A stretch of 64,000 nucleotides of DNA from Petrosia ficiformis. Lineage: Eukaryota; Porifera; Demospongiae; Haplosclerida; Petrosiidae. Position 1 is the stretch's first letter; each line of letters begins with the position of its first letter. Where the stretch lies: contig OX345648.1 in the NCBI GenBank assembly GCA_947044365.1, forward strand, positions 2,130,501 through 2,194,500. Reading direction: 5' to 3'. The notes below the pieces were generated by a model. It was not told where the DNA came from, searched no databases, and saw nothing but the letters and a program-made list of their open reading frames with translations. The position numbers and the translations under genes were made by a program. Shown one piece after another: positions 25,204-37,766 of this stretch.

Positions 25204-26080
25204 CTATATACAAAGCACTGTAACCTTCAATTTAAAAAAGACTCCAAACGGAGTTGAGTTGTGGTGACCACTCCAAAGTGTGCCACACTCAACTCCGTTT
25301 GGGCCCCTTACATCTTCTACTACTTCATCATCTTTACTGGTCTCACTACTTTCTATTACGTCCATCTTTGGTTCTTCTCCATATAGTCTCCCACCATCTG
25401 TCTTCTTCATGTCTTCGTTTCCTAACAGAAAATATCTTTTGTTTTCAATAACTTGGACGCGATTAGTATCTTCAAATTGTTTCACCTAATAAAACATATT
25501 CAATGGAAAGATGACACATTATTTCATGATAACATTTTCTAATATCACTTTTTATTTATAATATTTATTACATCAGGTATATGTATGATTATGAGTATAT
25601 TCAACACACAATATATTACACAGGTTCATTTAGCATATTTATATATCAATTATAATTATAATAATATCTATTCAGTGAAGTTGTTACATACTTGAACATA
25701 TCTTATTTGTGTCTCCTGAATAAAGAGTTCATTAAAGTGTTCACTTCTACCCTATTATAAGAAATGTCTTCTATTTACTACATACAAAAACATTTACTTG
25801 CATTCAATAGAGTATATGTTGCCTTGGTAACTGTTATACTACAAGAGATGAATGACAACACAACAAGACCACTATGACAAGAGAGATACAAAGATGCATG
25901 CATATCATTGATCTATGGCTGGATACAAAAAATAATAATTAAGGGATAATACAAAATGTATGAATGTACATCATTCAAGTTTGGTTTGATCAATGACTTT
26001 CAGACTTTCAATTGAGAACTTACTTTAGGTATCAGAAATGATGAAACTGGACGATGTGATTCCTTGTTTCGTTCTCTCAT
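25204..26080 (-). CDS. Small protein of unknown function, 132 codons
   Basis: Exons on the minus strand: 26080-26024, 25751-25692, 25485-25204, all joined in phase 0. The start MRERNKESHRPVSSFLIPK follows no in-frame alternative that I could support. Exon 2 reads EHFNELFIQETQIRYVQ; exon 3 continues VKQFEDTNRVQVIENKRYF and has an acidic Ser/Glu/Asp-rich end. I do not recognise the family. Partial copies lie in the alpha, beta and gamma units; there VEDV is followed by LENETERE, whereas here the sequence changes to a hairpin-derived tail after VEDV. A donor-like GTAAGG at that point leaves open a further exon. It is head-to-head with the MTRR-like exon at 26635. Confidence 0.6.
25244..25302. 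repeat. Palindrome inside the last exon of the small gene
   Basis: CCAAACGGAGTTGAGTTGTGG (25244-25264) pairs with CCACACTCAACTCCGTTTGG (25283-25302), an almost perfect 20-bp stem with an 18-base loop. It replaces the ending found in the three partial copies, so it is probably an insertion. Confidence 0.75.
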
Positions 26081-26634
26081 TTACATTGTTGATAGTCCAT
26101 GTACAGTGATTTGATTTGGTACCACGTGGTTTAGTAATGTGGGCGTGGTAACTCTAATTATTGCCCACCACAAAACGTGGCAGAAGAGATTTGTAAATTG
26201 GATATTTTCTTGATCTGCACTGCTTTGATTTAAAAAGTATGTTGAATGACCTGTATCAATACTGACTTTGAATCAGTCCTCTTTCCTTTGATTACAGAGT
26301 ATATATACTAGAAGACTTGTAGGGTCACCTGGAATATTCATTAATATTCATAGGGTATGTCCTCATTCCTAGTGTATAAATACAGTAGGGTTGTAATATG
26401 TCATTGGTAGTCATTCACCACACTCACTCAATGTACTGTATATTATTTCCAGTTGATACGACTTGTAAAATTAGGTCAGTGTTGAAACAAAACTTAACTT
26501 TCAGACGTAAGAAACTCAAGCATCGAAATTCATCACAAGTTCTATTCAATATACTCACTAGACAGACAATCCTCTAAAGAAGGGGAATGGTTCGCTAGTT
26601 AACTCAAATACTTACTATATATTATATCATTTAG

Positions 26635-27766
26635 TTACATTTGGATGATGAGTCAAGTATTGATGTATTTATAGTATCCACTACTGGAGATGGTGATCCA
26701 CCTGATACTGTCAGTAAATTCTGGAGAAGACTTAAAAGAAAGACAAATTCTGGAGCTAAGTCATTTTATGAGGCTGAATTTACTGATGATGGAGTGGGGT
26801 AAGAATTATACTGGAATTAACTTTATACTGTTGTTAAAGAGAGGTACTGTACCAGAGTTATATTAATAATTATCAATGATCTAAGAAGAGTACTAGGAAC
26901 ATGTAGAAATATGTAACACACTGTTATGGAAATCTAATGAGAACACTGAGTATAGTTAAACCTGACTACATAACATTATAATTAGGGTTGCACCTATACT
27001 AGTATAGGGATCTAAATAGGTGTCTATATTGAAGATATAAGCAGAGTATCGGTATAGGTAACTGCATTGCCTATACATTGCCTATACAGCTTACACAATA
27101 TTTTTCAGGCTTTGTAGATACATTATTGTCAAACTGCACAAGTACAATCTGAAGATATATGCAACCAAGGCTGAATATGCCTGTGACTACATGTACATGT
27201 ACTTTGGGCTGAAAGTAGAGCACACAAACAATGGAATAATTAACATTATACCATGTGTGAACAGTTGTAAACTAGATAAATACAACTGTATATTACACAC
27301 AGACAATATCAGATTGGATCTGCATATAGGCAATATGGATTATGAAATATAGGCATATACATGTAGGCAAAAAGCTGTATAGGTGCAACACTAATTATAA
27401 TAGATTCTTGGTGATTAATTATGAGTTTTATTGAAACTGTATAGTTCTGAGAGCAGGACTGAGAGCTTCCTTCAGCTACTTTTTATGTCTGTCCATGTGC
27501 TTCTATGTGCATAGACATCTCATATAATATTTAAACATAAATTATAGTTTACAGTGAGTGGATAGGGCCTGAATCTTATGACCAGATATGAGACCCTATG
27601 TTACTTACTATTGATTGTGTGTATTATAATATCATGATAAACTGTCATTAGGATAGTGACACACAAACAGTACTCAATATTTCATTATACAGGTAATTTA
27701 ATTGTGAATCAAATTATTAATGAGTTACAGGAAAATGGATGGCATGTCCTTGATGTGTGGATTTGA
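26635..27766 (+). pseudogene. MTRR-like fragment: flavodoxin exon plus last exon
   Basis: Exon 26635-26798, after a TTTAG acceptor and before GTAAGA, reads VFIVSTTGDGDPPDTVSKFW, the FMN-binding flavodoxin motif of the MTRR/NDOR1 group. The only other matching exon is the C-terminal one, 27693-27766 (ELQENGWHVLDVWI, stop). Everything between (linker, FAD and most NADPH exons) is missing, and a hAT-like element occupies 26983-27393. This is the only copy in the window that keeps an N-terminal exon. Confidence 0.7.
26983..27393. mobile_element. hAT-like non-autonomous element, 411 bp (family with 40882)
   Basis: Termini TAGGGTTGCACCTATAC and CTGTATAGGTGCAACACTA; exact 8-bp target duplication ATTATAAT at 26975-26982 and 27394-27401. 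Same family as 40882-41268, which lies in the opposite orientation. No transposase frame. Confidence 0.88.
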
Positions 27767-27967
27767 AAACATGATGATTCTGATTCAGAACCCAGTTCAA
27801 AGAGGACTCATAAAAGATAATAGAAACATAATTTATACATTGAATTAAAGGCGAGTAATCAGTAGATACATTTACAAGGAACAAGGACCAAGCAAATTAT
27901 AGGTAAATATACAAGTATATAGATTTACAAGAAGCATATGGTTAATACATTAACAGGGAGTAATCAG

Positions 27968-28400
27968 TCATTTCAACTTCACTTTTTTTGTGGGAGGCTC
28001 TGCATCCTTTGATGTTTCACTTGATTCCGACGTTTCCAAGAGTACCTCTGGCTCCATCTCTGTTTTTAGTTGATCACATAGTAGAGAGAGTATGGGCTCC
28101 CAAATGCTGGATTAATTCCTTGATACTTGATTCAGTAACCAAATTATACTGAATAGGAAGAGCTCGAAACATTTGAATCGGTCCAACATGATCATCAATT
28201 TTGTTCTTCGAATTTTTGACCATAAATAGATCAATGGTTTTTGTTTTATATAGCACAATTGAGAGTACTAATTCTTTACTCGCTCTCGAGATGTAACCTA
28301 GTGAAGCGATGTAACTTTGTATAATGGGTGAACTTTCTACTTCACCCGTTCCAATAAAGGAAGTGAGTATATTGTCCCTTTTTTAATAACTATATCAGGA
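27968..28400 (-). pseudogene. Out-of-frame downstream remnants of the 28-kb gene
   Basis: After the stop of the upstream gene (28337), coding-like sequence continues in a second frame, open from about 28398 to TGA at 28074 (contains FRALPIQYNLV), then in a third frame from about 28112 to TGA at 27968, ending in a basic PTKKVKLK motif. Each frame opens just before the previous one closes. Two frameshifts in one longer gene, or missed small introns, would explain this; I cannot decide. Confidence 0.45.
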
Positions 28401-29171
28401 TTTGCGTTATACATTTTTGTAACGTTTCCTTTAAGAACCGAAACGGCAATTTGGCCACCACCCGTCTTTAAATAGACTTCTAAGTCTTCGATACCAGCCT
28501 TCAGGACACAAAAATTCACTAAAGCCATTTGCCCCCCTGTGGGATCCCTAAATTCTTGTTTGCTCTCAGATAAATCTATGTACAAACACTCCAGTAATAA
28601 CCATCTTAAGACAGGCTCAACTGTTTTTGCTGCTAGTTTTACACATACTCCACAGTCACAAAATATATCTCTATACCTTCCTGACTTTGAAGCTAGTTCC
28701 TTCAATTGTTGGACCTTTTCGTCCATATCATGACTTGGTTTAATATGTGGAGGTAACGAAATGTTCCTCTCTAATGCTGTCAATGTCAATGCTCTAAATC
28801 TCGTTTCATTGTGATACATTAATCCAACAGTTACATGTTGAAGCCCTAATTTGATAAGGCTAGCCTCTTCATCACTCACAATAATGCTTTCAAGTAATGT
28901 ATCTGTTAGATTAAGTTGGTTAAAGCCCAAATACGTCATCTCCTCTTTGGATAGTTTCCCTGTAATTGAGGATGCAGCTCTTCCTGATGCACCTTTTTTG
29001 TAAGGTACAAATTTGGCATAAATCTACAGTAGAGAAACAACAGTTAGTAAATTAAATTTGTGAGAAGCTAGTCATACTATAACTATAACTAAAAGTGGTC
29101 ATTATTGTTATACTACTCTCACAACTTACAGGAGGTTCTGATCCAAAATAACTCGCAGAACTAGTACTCAT
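28337..29171 (-). CDS. Unrecognised 242-codon protein
   Basis: Two minus-strand exons: 29171-29130 (MSTSSASYFGSEPP) and 29023-28337, joined in phase 0 across a 106-bp intron with GTAAGT donor and CTGTAG acceptor. An in-frame ATG at 29270 would add 33 residues with a hydrophobic stretch (SVCLLIGIVSLAFI), possibly a signal peptide, but an acceptor-like TTCATCACAG between the two makes the shorter start as likely. The body is mixed alpha-helical-looking sequence with a Cys pair (CDCGVC) and Gly-rich KTGGGQ; no transmembrane segment. I do not recognise the family. Sequence 3' of the stop seems to continue the protein in other frames, so the gene may be damaged. Confidence 0.5.
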
Positions 29172-29660
29172 GATGGTTAGTTGTTGAAGGTCTGTGATGA
29201 AGGCAAGCGATACTATACCGATAAGGAGACAAACCGACATGAAACATACACTACATTGCCCATCTATCATAACTCACAATCACTATTGGGGTAGTATATA
29301 TTCAAACCACAAAACAGCTGCACAAACACACCTGGAGGTAAGACTGGTAAGTACTTGGAGTAGTAGCAACAAATAAAACACAATGACTGTCAATGACTGA
29401 CCAACTAGTGAGCCTCTGAGGTGATAGCGTGCGTATATATATGGGAGTTACAGGAAATGAAAGTTATATTCTTTATTGCTGATCATGTGACCTGTGGCCA
29501 ATCAGAGTGCAGATAATGTGTCACATGATTGAACATTAAAATCGATTCCACACTGCTCACCTCTACTAACGAAGCAGCTCCAACAACAATGGTAGTTTAC
29601 CAGATCATCAATAAATCACATTTGACAGTGCATTGTGTGTTTCAATATAGTAATTACTAG

Positions 29661-29760
29661 GGCTGGGACGATTAATCGATTAGATCTAATCAATCGAATT
29701 CTTCTGATTATCGATTATAATTCTGTGATATTGATTATGTTAATTATTCCAAACCCATAC
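29661..29760. mobile_element. One-ended hAT-like fragment
   Basis: TAGGGCTGGGACGATTAATC followed by repeated ATCGATTA/TAATCGAT-type sequence is typical of hAT MITE ends. No matching right end or duplication was found. Confidence 0.45.
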
Positions 29761-30529
29761 TTTTTAAGATTGTGAAGGCACAATAATTATGGAAGTGATA
29801 GGAAGCCTTTTTGATCATCAAATAAGAGGAGTTTCCTGTATTAATTATAATTATACATGTTTGTCTCTGAATTTTTATTACTCTTGCCGCGTAGCGTAGG
29901 CAGAAGGATAAGGTAATCGTTTTGTCTGTGTGTTTGTTAGCACTTTTTCTGGAAAAATAAAAACATTGACAATTCAAACGGGGTACCGGTAGTCTTCAAA
30001 TGATACAAGGAAAAAAAAATAACATAAGAATTCTTCTAATACCTTTTGGTGCTAAAGTTATGACAATTTTTATAACTCACAGTTACCGTTTCACAACTTT
30101 AAGATGAAACGAGGGCAATAAGAGAGTAAATATGGACATACAAAACTCAAGTAATCCTGTTTCATGGCTGTCGCTAGCCAAGAAACACTTCAAACCAAAA
30201 ACAATCGAGATATTGGTTGCTATTACACCACCATTGATGCAAGATAGAAAGCTACCTAGCTCCACCTACAGGTAGACTTGAAAACTTCTTCATTGTTTTT
30301 CAAAGGAAAACAGAGAATTAGATGTAAGATATATAATTATACAAATTATTCATTGATATTCTTATTTTGTCTTTTAGGATGTCAAGTTATAACAGTTTTA
30401 TATTCTATTCCATGTAACAAAAGTAGTGCTTGTTTCATACACAAACTTTATTATATTTTGAACAGAAATGTAGTGCTTTGTATTACTTTGCCACGTAGGC
30501 GAGGCTCCCGTCCCGACAGCGCTTGTTTG
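29761..30529. repeat. Interspersed repeat, no gene seen
   Basis: Begins CTTGCCGCGTAGCGTAGGC at 29884 and contains a second TTGCCACGTAGGCGAGGC at about 30488; these resemble the ends of the CCTTGCCTGCATAGGCAG family. Reading frames inside it are short and not conserved. Confidence 0.45.
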
Positions 30530-32693
30530 TTTAGCAGTCTGAATATTTTTGACTGAAATTAAAATTATTTTTTGCTAACAGTGAAAAATTTTGTTGGTCA
30601 ATTTCATTTAAAGTTTATTGTTTAGTTGTATAATTATTCTATTGCTTCAGTCAGTGACAACTTTCATTGTTTCATTAATCATAATTATTATTAATTTCAG
30701 AATAAATTTTTACTTATTTTAACATCACATGATTGAATTATTAATTATAATTATAGTTCACTATAATGTAGCACTATATAAACAAAATTAATATTGCATG
30801 TACCTTTTACATGTACTTGATATTTCTACTTTTTTATGGCGTTTAATTAGAATCAAGTATCACTGTAAAAATGAATAGGTTATTTTAACCCTCATTTGGT
30901 TACATGAGTTTCAATTCCTCCTGAGACTATATTAATCAATGCTGCTTTCTTGTCTAGCTAGGTAATGTTTGATTTTGATCTATAATGATTAGTACATAAA
31001 GTACATGCCATAATAAGAATGATACATAACGTGCTGACTTTTCAAATATCTGTGGAGTACATCACATTATTTGCTATTATAAGTACAACTTCATATGTAC
31101 ATATTTAATTACTCTGGAATGAGCAAGTAGCATCTGTTGTTTTTGCAGATGTGGAATTGGGATACTAATAATACACCACAGGTTGTACCTATATAATACT
31201 ATATATATATATATATATATAATTTTATATATAATTATATATATATATATATATAATTATATATATATGTAGCATAGTAGCTACATTGTTTGTTACCATA
31301 TGCCTTGTTATGACATGTACTTTATATATATATAGGTCAAGATCAAATGAATTGTGCATGACTTGTAAATATTAGCTAGCAAATCATCTTAGAGGAAAAG
31401 CATCGAAACTCCTGTAACCAACTGAAGGTTTAAAATAATTTATTACTTTTTACAGTGTACAGAACAGTTTTATGTTTTTTTTTGCTTCAATTACATGCAA
31501 ATAGGTGGAACTATAAAGTGCATCATGGCAGAATAAGCTTAGAGCGAGCTTGATGTAGTAGCCACTACTTCAATTGTACTTGACTTCAAGCTGTAATTTG
31601 ATAGTGATAGCCTTCAAACAAGATAAGTTGTGTTTCCAACTTTCCATGCACTCTTTAGCTACCAGAAGTCTTAAGAAAGTGATCAAATGGAGAGTTGTAA
31701 AACTTGCCAGAACTTTATAATCAAAAGGTTTTAGAAAAAGCCTATGTTTTATTTTGATCCTTGTTTAATTTCTTTTGGTAGGTCGATCGAAGTCTCAGTG
31801 TTGTTAGTTGTCCAGAAATTTTGTCCATCCATACACAAACAGACAGAACACCTGATTACAGTAACCCTGCACTCCACCTACATGGGCAAGGATTAATGAT
31901 GCAAGCAATTGCATACATAACTTATATTGTATGCCAACTGCAAAAACACATGGTTAAAATAACTCACTAACTTATTGGCAAGTACACACTGGGGGGAAGA
32001 AAAGTGCTCATATCATAATGTTTAGAAATAGCATCACTGGAGTGTTAGCCATATTTTCATGGAAACTCTGGTCTTGTGTATAGTAAATGTGATAGAATCG
32101 TAAATAATTTTGTAAGGGGTATATCTTCAAACTTAACATCTTGAGCACATGGATTGTAACTAACTGCAATTAACTTTTGATTGTTAAAAAAACAACAAAC
32201 ATTTCTATGACAACCTTCTTACACCACAGCAGTATTATTTCTAAACATTAGTATGGGCACCCTTCTTTTAACAGTGCAGTTGCAAAAGAATACTGTAAAT
32301 TTAAATTGTCATGATGCTGGTTGTAGCTACATGCATGCTGACGCCATTACAACAGGTACATCAATTAATTGAAGCACATATATAGTTAGTTGTCTTTATT
32401 GCCAAAATGGTGTTTCTTGGCAAATTTAATTTCAACCATTTGTTGACAGTTACTTTGAAGTTTTATAAGTGACATTAAAAGCCATTACTATATTGTTGTA
32501 TTTGACTATAAACCTTGTACTTCATAAATCATTTGAGAAGTATGAAAAATAATCACCAATTTTATAATTATAATATATACAACTGAACGGAGACGGCATC
32601 ATATATATTTACAGCAACAACACAGACTATTAGAATCAAGAAACAAGATGCATGAATATTACTACACATGATTATTACAAGTATATTGTTCTG
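30530..32693. repeat. Duplicated non-coding block, beta copy
   Basis: Homologous to 11140-12990 and 59085-60910. Differs from alpha by a ~190-bp inverted CCTTGCC-family insertion at about 31716-31905 and by a long (AT)n palindromic tract at 31201-31268. Confidence 0.7.
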
Positions 32694-33934
32694 TTAACAA
32701 TAGTAGTCAGGGCTACTACATTTTCCTCTCCTACTGGCAAGTGTCGAATCTATCAGGTGACAATTGGAAATCCAGTATAAATACTGGTTAGATGCAACAA
32801 AGGAAGATCCTTCATTCAAAGCTAATGGGAAGACATGGCAAAACACGAAAGGTTCACTGATATTGTTACTGCAAGCAGGTATAATTGATGCAATATCAAC
32901 AGTGTTTCTCTCGTTACCACAAGCAATGGTAGCTGTTTTTTGTTCATCAATTATCACTGGATTAACATGTGATGAGGATTACTAGCAGTGGATCAGCATG
33001 TGACAAAATTGGGTGTTCATCTCCCTCATCATCATTATAAGTGGACAAAAGAGGAGAACAATGCTGTGGATATGTAGAATTACACTGTGAAGATACTGCA
33101 TGATGTTAAAGATTGTTGTGTAAGTGTTGTGAGGTTATAGGATTGTATTTTGAAGTTGGGTGGTGTTGAGGATGGTATTGTAGAGATGTAGTGTAGTATT
33201 GAGGTTGCAAAGGATGGTATTGTACAGAAGTTGATTGATATTGCGGTTGCATAGGATAGAGTTGTTGAGAAGCTGATTGTGGTAGTATAGGATATCCAGA
33301 TTGTAGAGATGAAGATGTAGGATGCTATTCATAGTAGTACTGTGTAGGTGTAGTGTAGTATTGTGGAGTGGTAATGCTGAGATGTAGGATAGTATGTTGG
33401 TACAATAGCACTGTTGAGATATAGGCTGTGAATATATAGGATTAAATTTAGGAAAGGGGATGTTTTCTGTATTAGCAAGCTTACAACCTTGTTCTATGTT
33501 TCTGGGTTGTGGTACTGGTGGTGTTGGTGGTAGTTCATTACTAATTATAAGGATCAACTGAATGTTTGCTTGTGATTGTAGTTCATCAGTATGTTTTTGA
33601 TAGGGGTCTAGTTATTGAATTACTACCCTGGGTTTTCTATTATCATTGGTTTTCTGTTGCGTATACAGTCTAACATCTTTCTATGATATTTACCCAAGTG
33701 TTTTTATCTACACTAAGAAAAGGGAGAAGTGTACGACTGGTGAGTACAATTCCATCTGGATGGCCATAGCAACCAACACATTGTGATCTCTGACACATTT
33801 GTGATAATGTGTTTGAATTGAATCTGAATATAAAGAGCAGGTGATATTCCTAATTCATCTGTAGAGTCTGAAGTAATAGTTGTCTTTGTTTGACGAACAT
33901 TACCTTTGTTGGATGTTAGTAAATCACATGGCAA
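32694..33934 (-). pseudogene. Broken partial copy of TERB1-like exon 12, beta unit
   Basis: Same content and order as 12991-14221, with frames interrupted. It keeps about 45 bp (encoding a DDEGDE-type acidic stretch) that alpha lacks at 13317, and shares that with gamma. Confidence 0.75.
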
Positions 33935-34910
33935 AACACAAAAGGTGCTGGAAGCCAGCAGTATTCATCATATATGAACAGATATACAATCAAATGCTGA
34001 CTTAATGAGCATAAACCAACTGAAGATATAGCAAGAATCCATAATGGAGGATACCAGAAACTGTGGCATACTGGAATAAAGTTAAGGAAAATCTAACTGA
34101 AAGAAAAATGGGTTTTGAATGCTCTTATAATATACATATACTTGCTCTACTTTTGTTTTAGCAGCAATGTTAATGTCATTTTTTTTATTGGAGTGAATAA
34201 TTAATATTTTCATTTATCATAACTTATTTAAAAATATTTTATACATTATAGCATACTACAGTATAACAAGTTACCTATTTCTGCTTTTTTGTTTTTGTAA
34301 GTAGTCTATGCTTATCTTTGCAGTGTGTGCAATGTTCTTATATACATAATATTATAGTTATATACTTGTTCTACATTAAGGTTCTTTTTTAGCAGCAATG
34401 TTACTGTGATTTTTTAAAATTTGTTTAAATAATATTTTCATTCATCATAACTTTCCTTTGTCATTTAAAATACGTTTAGCATACGCGTAACCAGACCCAG
34501 CTCTCTGCTACGTGACGGAAAGATGCATCAAGATCCTTCTTGCTGATGGCAAGACACGAGAAAACACAAAGGGTCAGAAAGTTACTAGTATTGAGAAACA
34601 TAATGCAAGCATATATATATATATGAACAGGTAAGGCTGACTTGGACGTCAACCTCATACAGCAAGAATCCATATAATGGACGTCCCAATTGATACAGGA
34701 AACCAGAAACTGTGGCATACTGGAATGAAAAAATCTAACTGCAAAGAAAAAGGAGTTGTGAATCCTCTTGCTCTACTTTTATTTTAGCAGGTCATTTTTT
34801 ACTGAAGAGTGAATAATTAATATTTTCATCATTATATAAATTATTGTCATTGAAAAATAATTTTATACATTATAGAATAATTATACTGCAGCATCATAAT
34901 AAAAGTAACT
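33935..34910. repeat. Degenerate tandem modules, beta copy
   Basis: Same three-module structure as 14222-15206 (CAGAAACTGTGGCATACTGG at about 34047 and 34703). Nothing coding seen. Confidence 0.55.
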
Positions 34911-35898
34911 CTATTTCCACTTCTTTACTAGTAGTCTGTACTTATCTTTCAGACTTGTGGCAGTGCGCCCCTCTTGAAATGGATATACTGATAATATGTG
35001 TTTCCATCGATGGCCTAATTTATTCACACCTTTCATTAGAAAGTGTTCTTCATTTTTAGTAAATGGAAGATTAAGTTGTCGGAGCTGGAAATGAAATGGA
35101 AAGAAAACTAATATATACTGTGGGAGTACATAGTGTTAGTTAGAGCCCTCTCAAGTGAGCTCTATTATTACATAGAAACTGTGCCAAGGTGTACCACAGA
35201 CTTCTATGTACATAATTATACATGAAATACAGTAACTAAGCAAATCTTTGCACATAGCAACAGTACATAGTTCTATTGACAAGTTTAGTATACATACAAG
35301 TGTGAATATACTTACCTTCAGCTTCTTGATACCATCATCCACAGGTTGAGTAAATGGTTGCCATCTCTTTCTATCACTCACTGGAGTAGCATAATCATAA
35401 ACACTTAAGCTTTTTTGTATATTGGTACTATCTTGAAGTGGTGTGTAGTTCTGTTGTTTACTATGTATATTAGTATGTGTGTTACTTAACCTATCACTTT
35501 CGTAAACACTGCTTGGTTCTCTGCTTGACTCAACAATCCTGGATCTCTCTGTAGCTTTCTGTTTGGTATAGTCTTCAATGGATTGTGTAATTTGTTTGCA
35601 CACAGATTTGTTTCCACTCATCAACCAATCAACTGGCACAACTCTCTGTTTTGTAGTGATCAGGGGTTCTGAAGTGGGTTGGTCAATTTTCTCAACATCA
35701 CTAGTAATCTGAGTTGTCTCCTCTACCACATGTGATGAATGGGAGGGTTCAATGATATTGTTACTGCAAGCAGGTATAATGGATGCATTATCAACAGTGC
35801 TTCTCGTAGATTTTCTTTGTTCATAAATTATCACTGGATTCACATGTGATGAGGATTGTCTAACTGTTTCATTGCAACAAGTGGTTTGATCAATCATA
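34911..35898 (-). pseudogene. TERB1-like 3' exons, beta copy, truncated
   Basis: The Myb exon 35084-34911 is intact (ending KKWK, stop TAG instead of TGA). Exon 12 sequence starts at donor 35316 and matches the intact gene almost base for base up to about 35898, then stops abruptly where GC-rich unrelated DNA begins. No upstream exons follow, so it cannot make the full protein. Confidence 0.8.
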
Positions 35899-36650
35899 GT
35901 CAGTACAGCTCGTGGTGCGCGTGAGTGCCGCTGAACGCGTGTCAAGCAACACGCGCATGCGCGCGAGTAGACACAGCATGTTGAGTAACTGGTCCACTGA
36001 GTAAGTAAACACTCGCCTTGATACCTTCCTTTGAGTAACGAAGGATGAATTTGGTATCCATGACTTTCTTGGAAGATCTTCTACCCGATTAAACAAGTTA
36101 AAAGTCTAAGCTGTTTGAAAAGCGGAAGTTACACAGTAAGTAAATTGTATTGAAAGATGTGGGGGTCGCCCTGTAAAGAACTAAACACTCGCCTTGCCGT
36201 CTTCTTGTAACTATCAAATGATATATTTGATATCCATGAATTCCATAGGAGATTGTTTACTCTACTAAACAACTTAGAAGCATAAGTTGTTTAAAAAATG
36301 AAAGTTGCACAGTAAGTATAGTACCAAAAGATGTGGGCGTTGCCCAAAACTTTTAAATTAAAGCACTCGTCTTTCCTTCTGTCTTTTCTGCACGCCTAGT
36401 CTTCATTTCTCTCACAGACTACCAAGAAGTTTTTAAAACAACTACCTTTTTTTGATTCCATGGAATCTCTTGGCATTAACAGTATCTCAAGATGCTTTTT
36501 TAATTTGCTGTAGCGCTCGCGCGCGTGCGGTACGCTCGCATGCGAGCGCGAGTTCGCATCGAGTTGGAAGCGAGCACTCGTAGCGCGCTTGCGGCTGACT
36601 CGACACGCACTCACATTCCTCTGTGAAGTTGTGGCTGAACCCCGCTGTAT
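35899..36650. other. GC/CpG-rich insertion with ~176-bp tandem repeats
   Basis: CpG-dense, palindromic stretches at 35905-35965 and 36510-36610 (for example GCTCGCATGCGAGC) stand out from the AT-rich surroundings. Between them an AACACTCGCCTTG unit starts at 36007 and 36183 with a weaker third start near 36360, a ~176-bp period. It interrupts the beta TERB1-like exon. Probably a transposable element; no protein or clear terminal repeats identified. Confidence 0.5.
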
Positions 36651-37766
36651 TTATACATGTACATGTATATGTATTATATTTGTGTCACAATAATTATTAT
36701 AATGTACATGTGGATGAGGAAGTGATGTCATTCCTGGGACTCAATCAATTAATTAACAAATTACAACACATTGCATGATGACACTCTACAAGAGTATGAA
36801 TAGTTAATAATTAACCCTTTTAACACCTTGGGCATATTTATATGCCCCTACACGGCTTCCAGTATACGCGGCGGGCATATATATATGCCTAGCAACTACA
36901 AACAACCCTTAAACGATCTTAGAACTGTTTCAAACCTTCCATATATCTGTATCTGGATTATAACTAAGTACCTACCAAGTTTAAACTACCATGTTACTTC
37001 CATGAAAGACTGTGAACAGACAGACTTTCACTTTCTAGAAAGTGAACGCTTGTCCTGACTTACCTGCTTGGAATAGCTAGCTATAACTTACACTGTAGCT
37101 GGAGGAGACTTCTAGTGAAAGGACATCTGGTGACTTTAATCTACTTCATTGCCGATTATTTACTGATGGTTCGCAGCTTTTCTATATTTGAGACTTTATT
37201 GGTCAAATGCTATAGCAGTGTCACAAACAGTATTTAACAATCTTAACTTTTAATATATTCACATATAAAGTACATGTATATGCTTTGATGCTTTGATGTC
37301 ATTGGATAATTCGACATGAATAGTCTGGCCTTGGGAATTGGAACTGGGGGATAAAGACATCTTTGATGGGATCCCAACCCTCTCCTCTCTATCCAGTGAC
37401 GTAACTGAACCTGGGCCCACATGTATATTATTTATATAGGGCTGACTGATTTTGTGATAAATCATGATTGTTTCAAATAATCATGATTATTATTACAGCA
37501 TCGCAGTGTCACCACGTGTTTTCCACGCATGCGCACTATTGCAATTGTGTGTGTATTTATGTGTATACATGATTCAGGAAAGGGACCTTTCCCCATATAA
37601 TAGTACTGATCATGCATTAAATACTCGCTTTACTATATTAAAATCGCTATATATGAACATATAAAAGAAAGATTTTATTTTATAGGAAAAGTTCCCTTTG
37701 CAAATTATAGGTCAATATAATTATGTGTGAGTGATGATTAAAATATTATATCTATTGATACCACAG
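36651..37766. other. Intergenic region, no gene seen
   Basis: Contains a palindromic GGGCATATTTATATGCCC (36831-36848) after TTAACCCTTT, which could be the end of a piggyBac-like element, and an AGGGCTGACTGATTTTGTGA motif near 37438 resembling a hAT end. Neither has a detected partner end. Confidence 0.35.

Noticed and set aside
28337..29171. Assigning a known family, including a host-integrated viral gene
   Set aside because: I could not match any motif with confidence; the intron fits an ordinary host gene, so it stays unassigned.
36396..36614. Arg/Ser-rich 72-codon minus-strand protein
   Set aside because: Made by CpG-rich palindromes; no splice context or homologous copy.
36820..36910. 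piggyBac-like terminus (TTAACCCTTT plus palindrome)
   Set aside because: No second end or TTAA partner found; left as a remark only.
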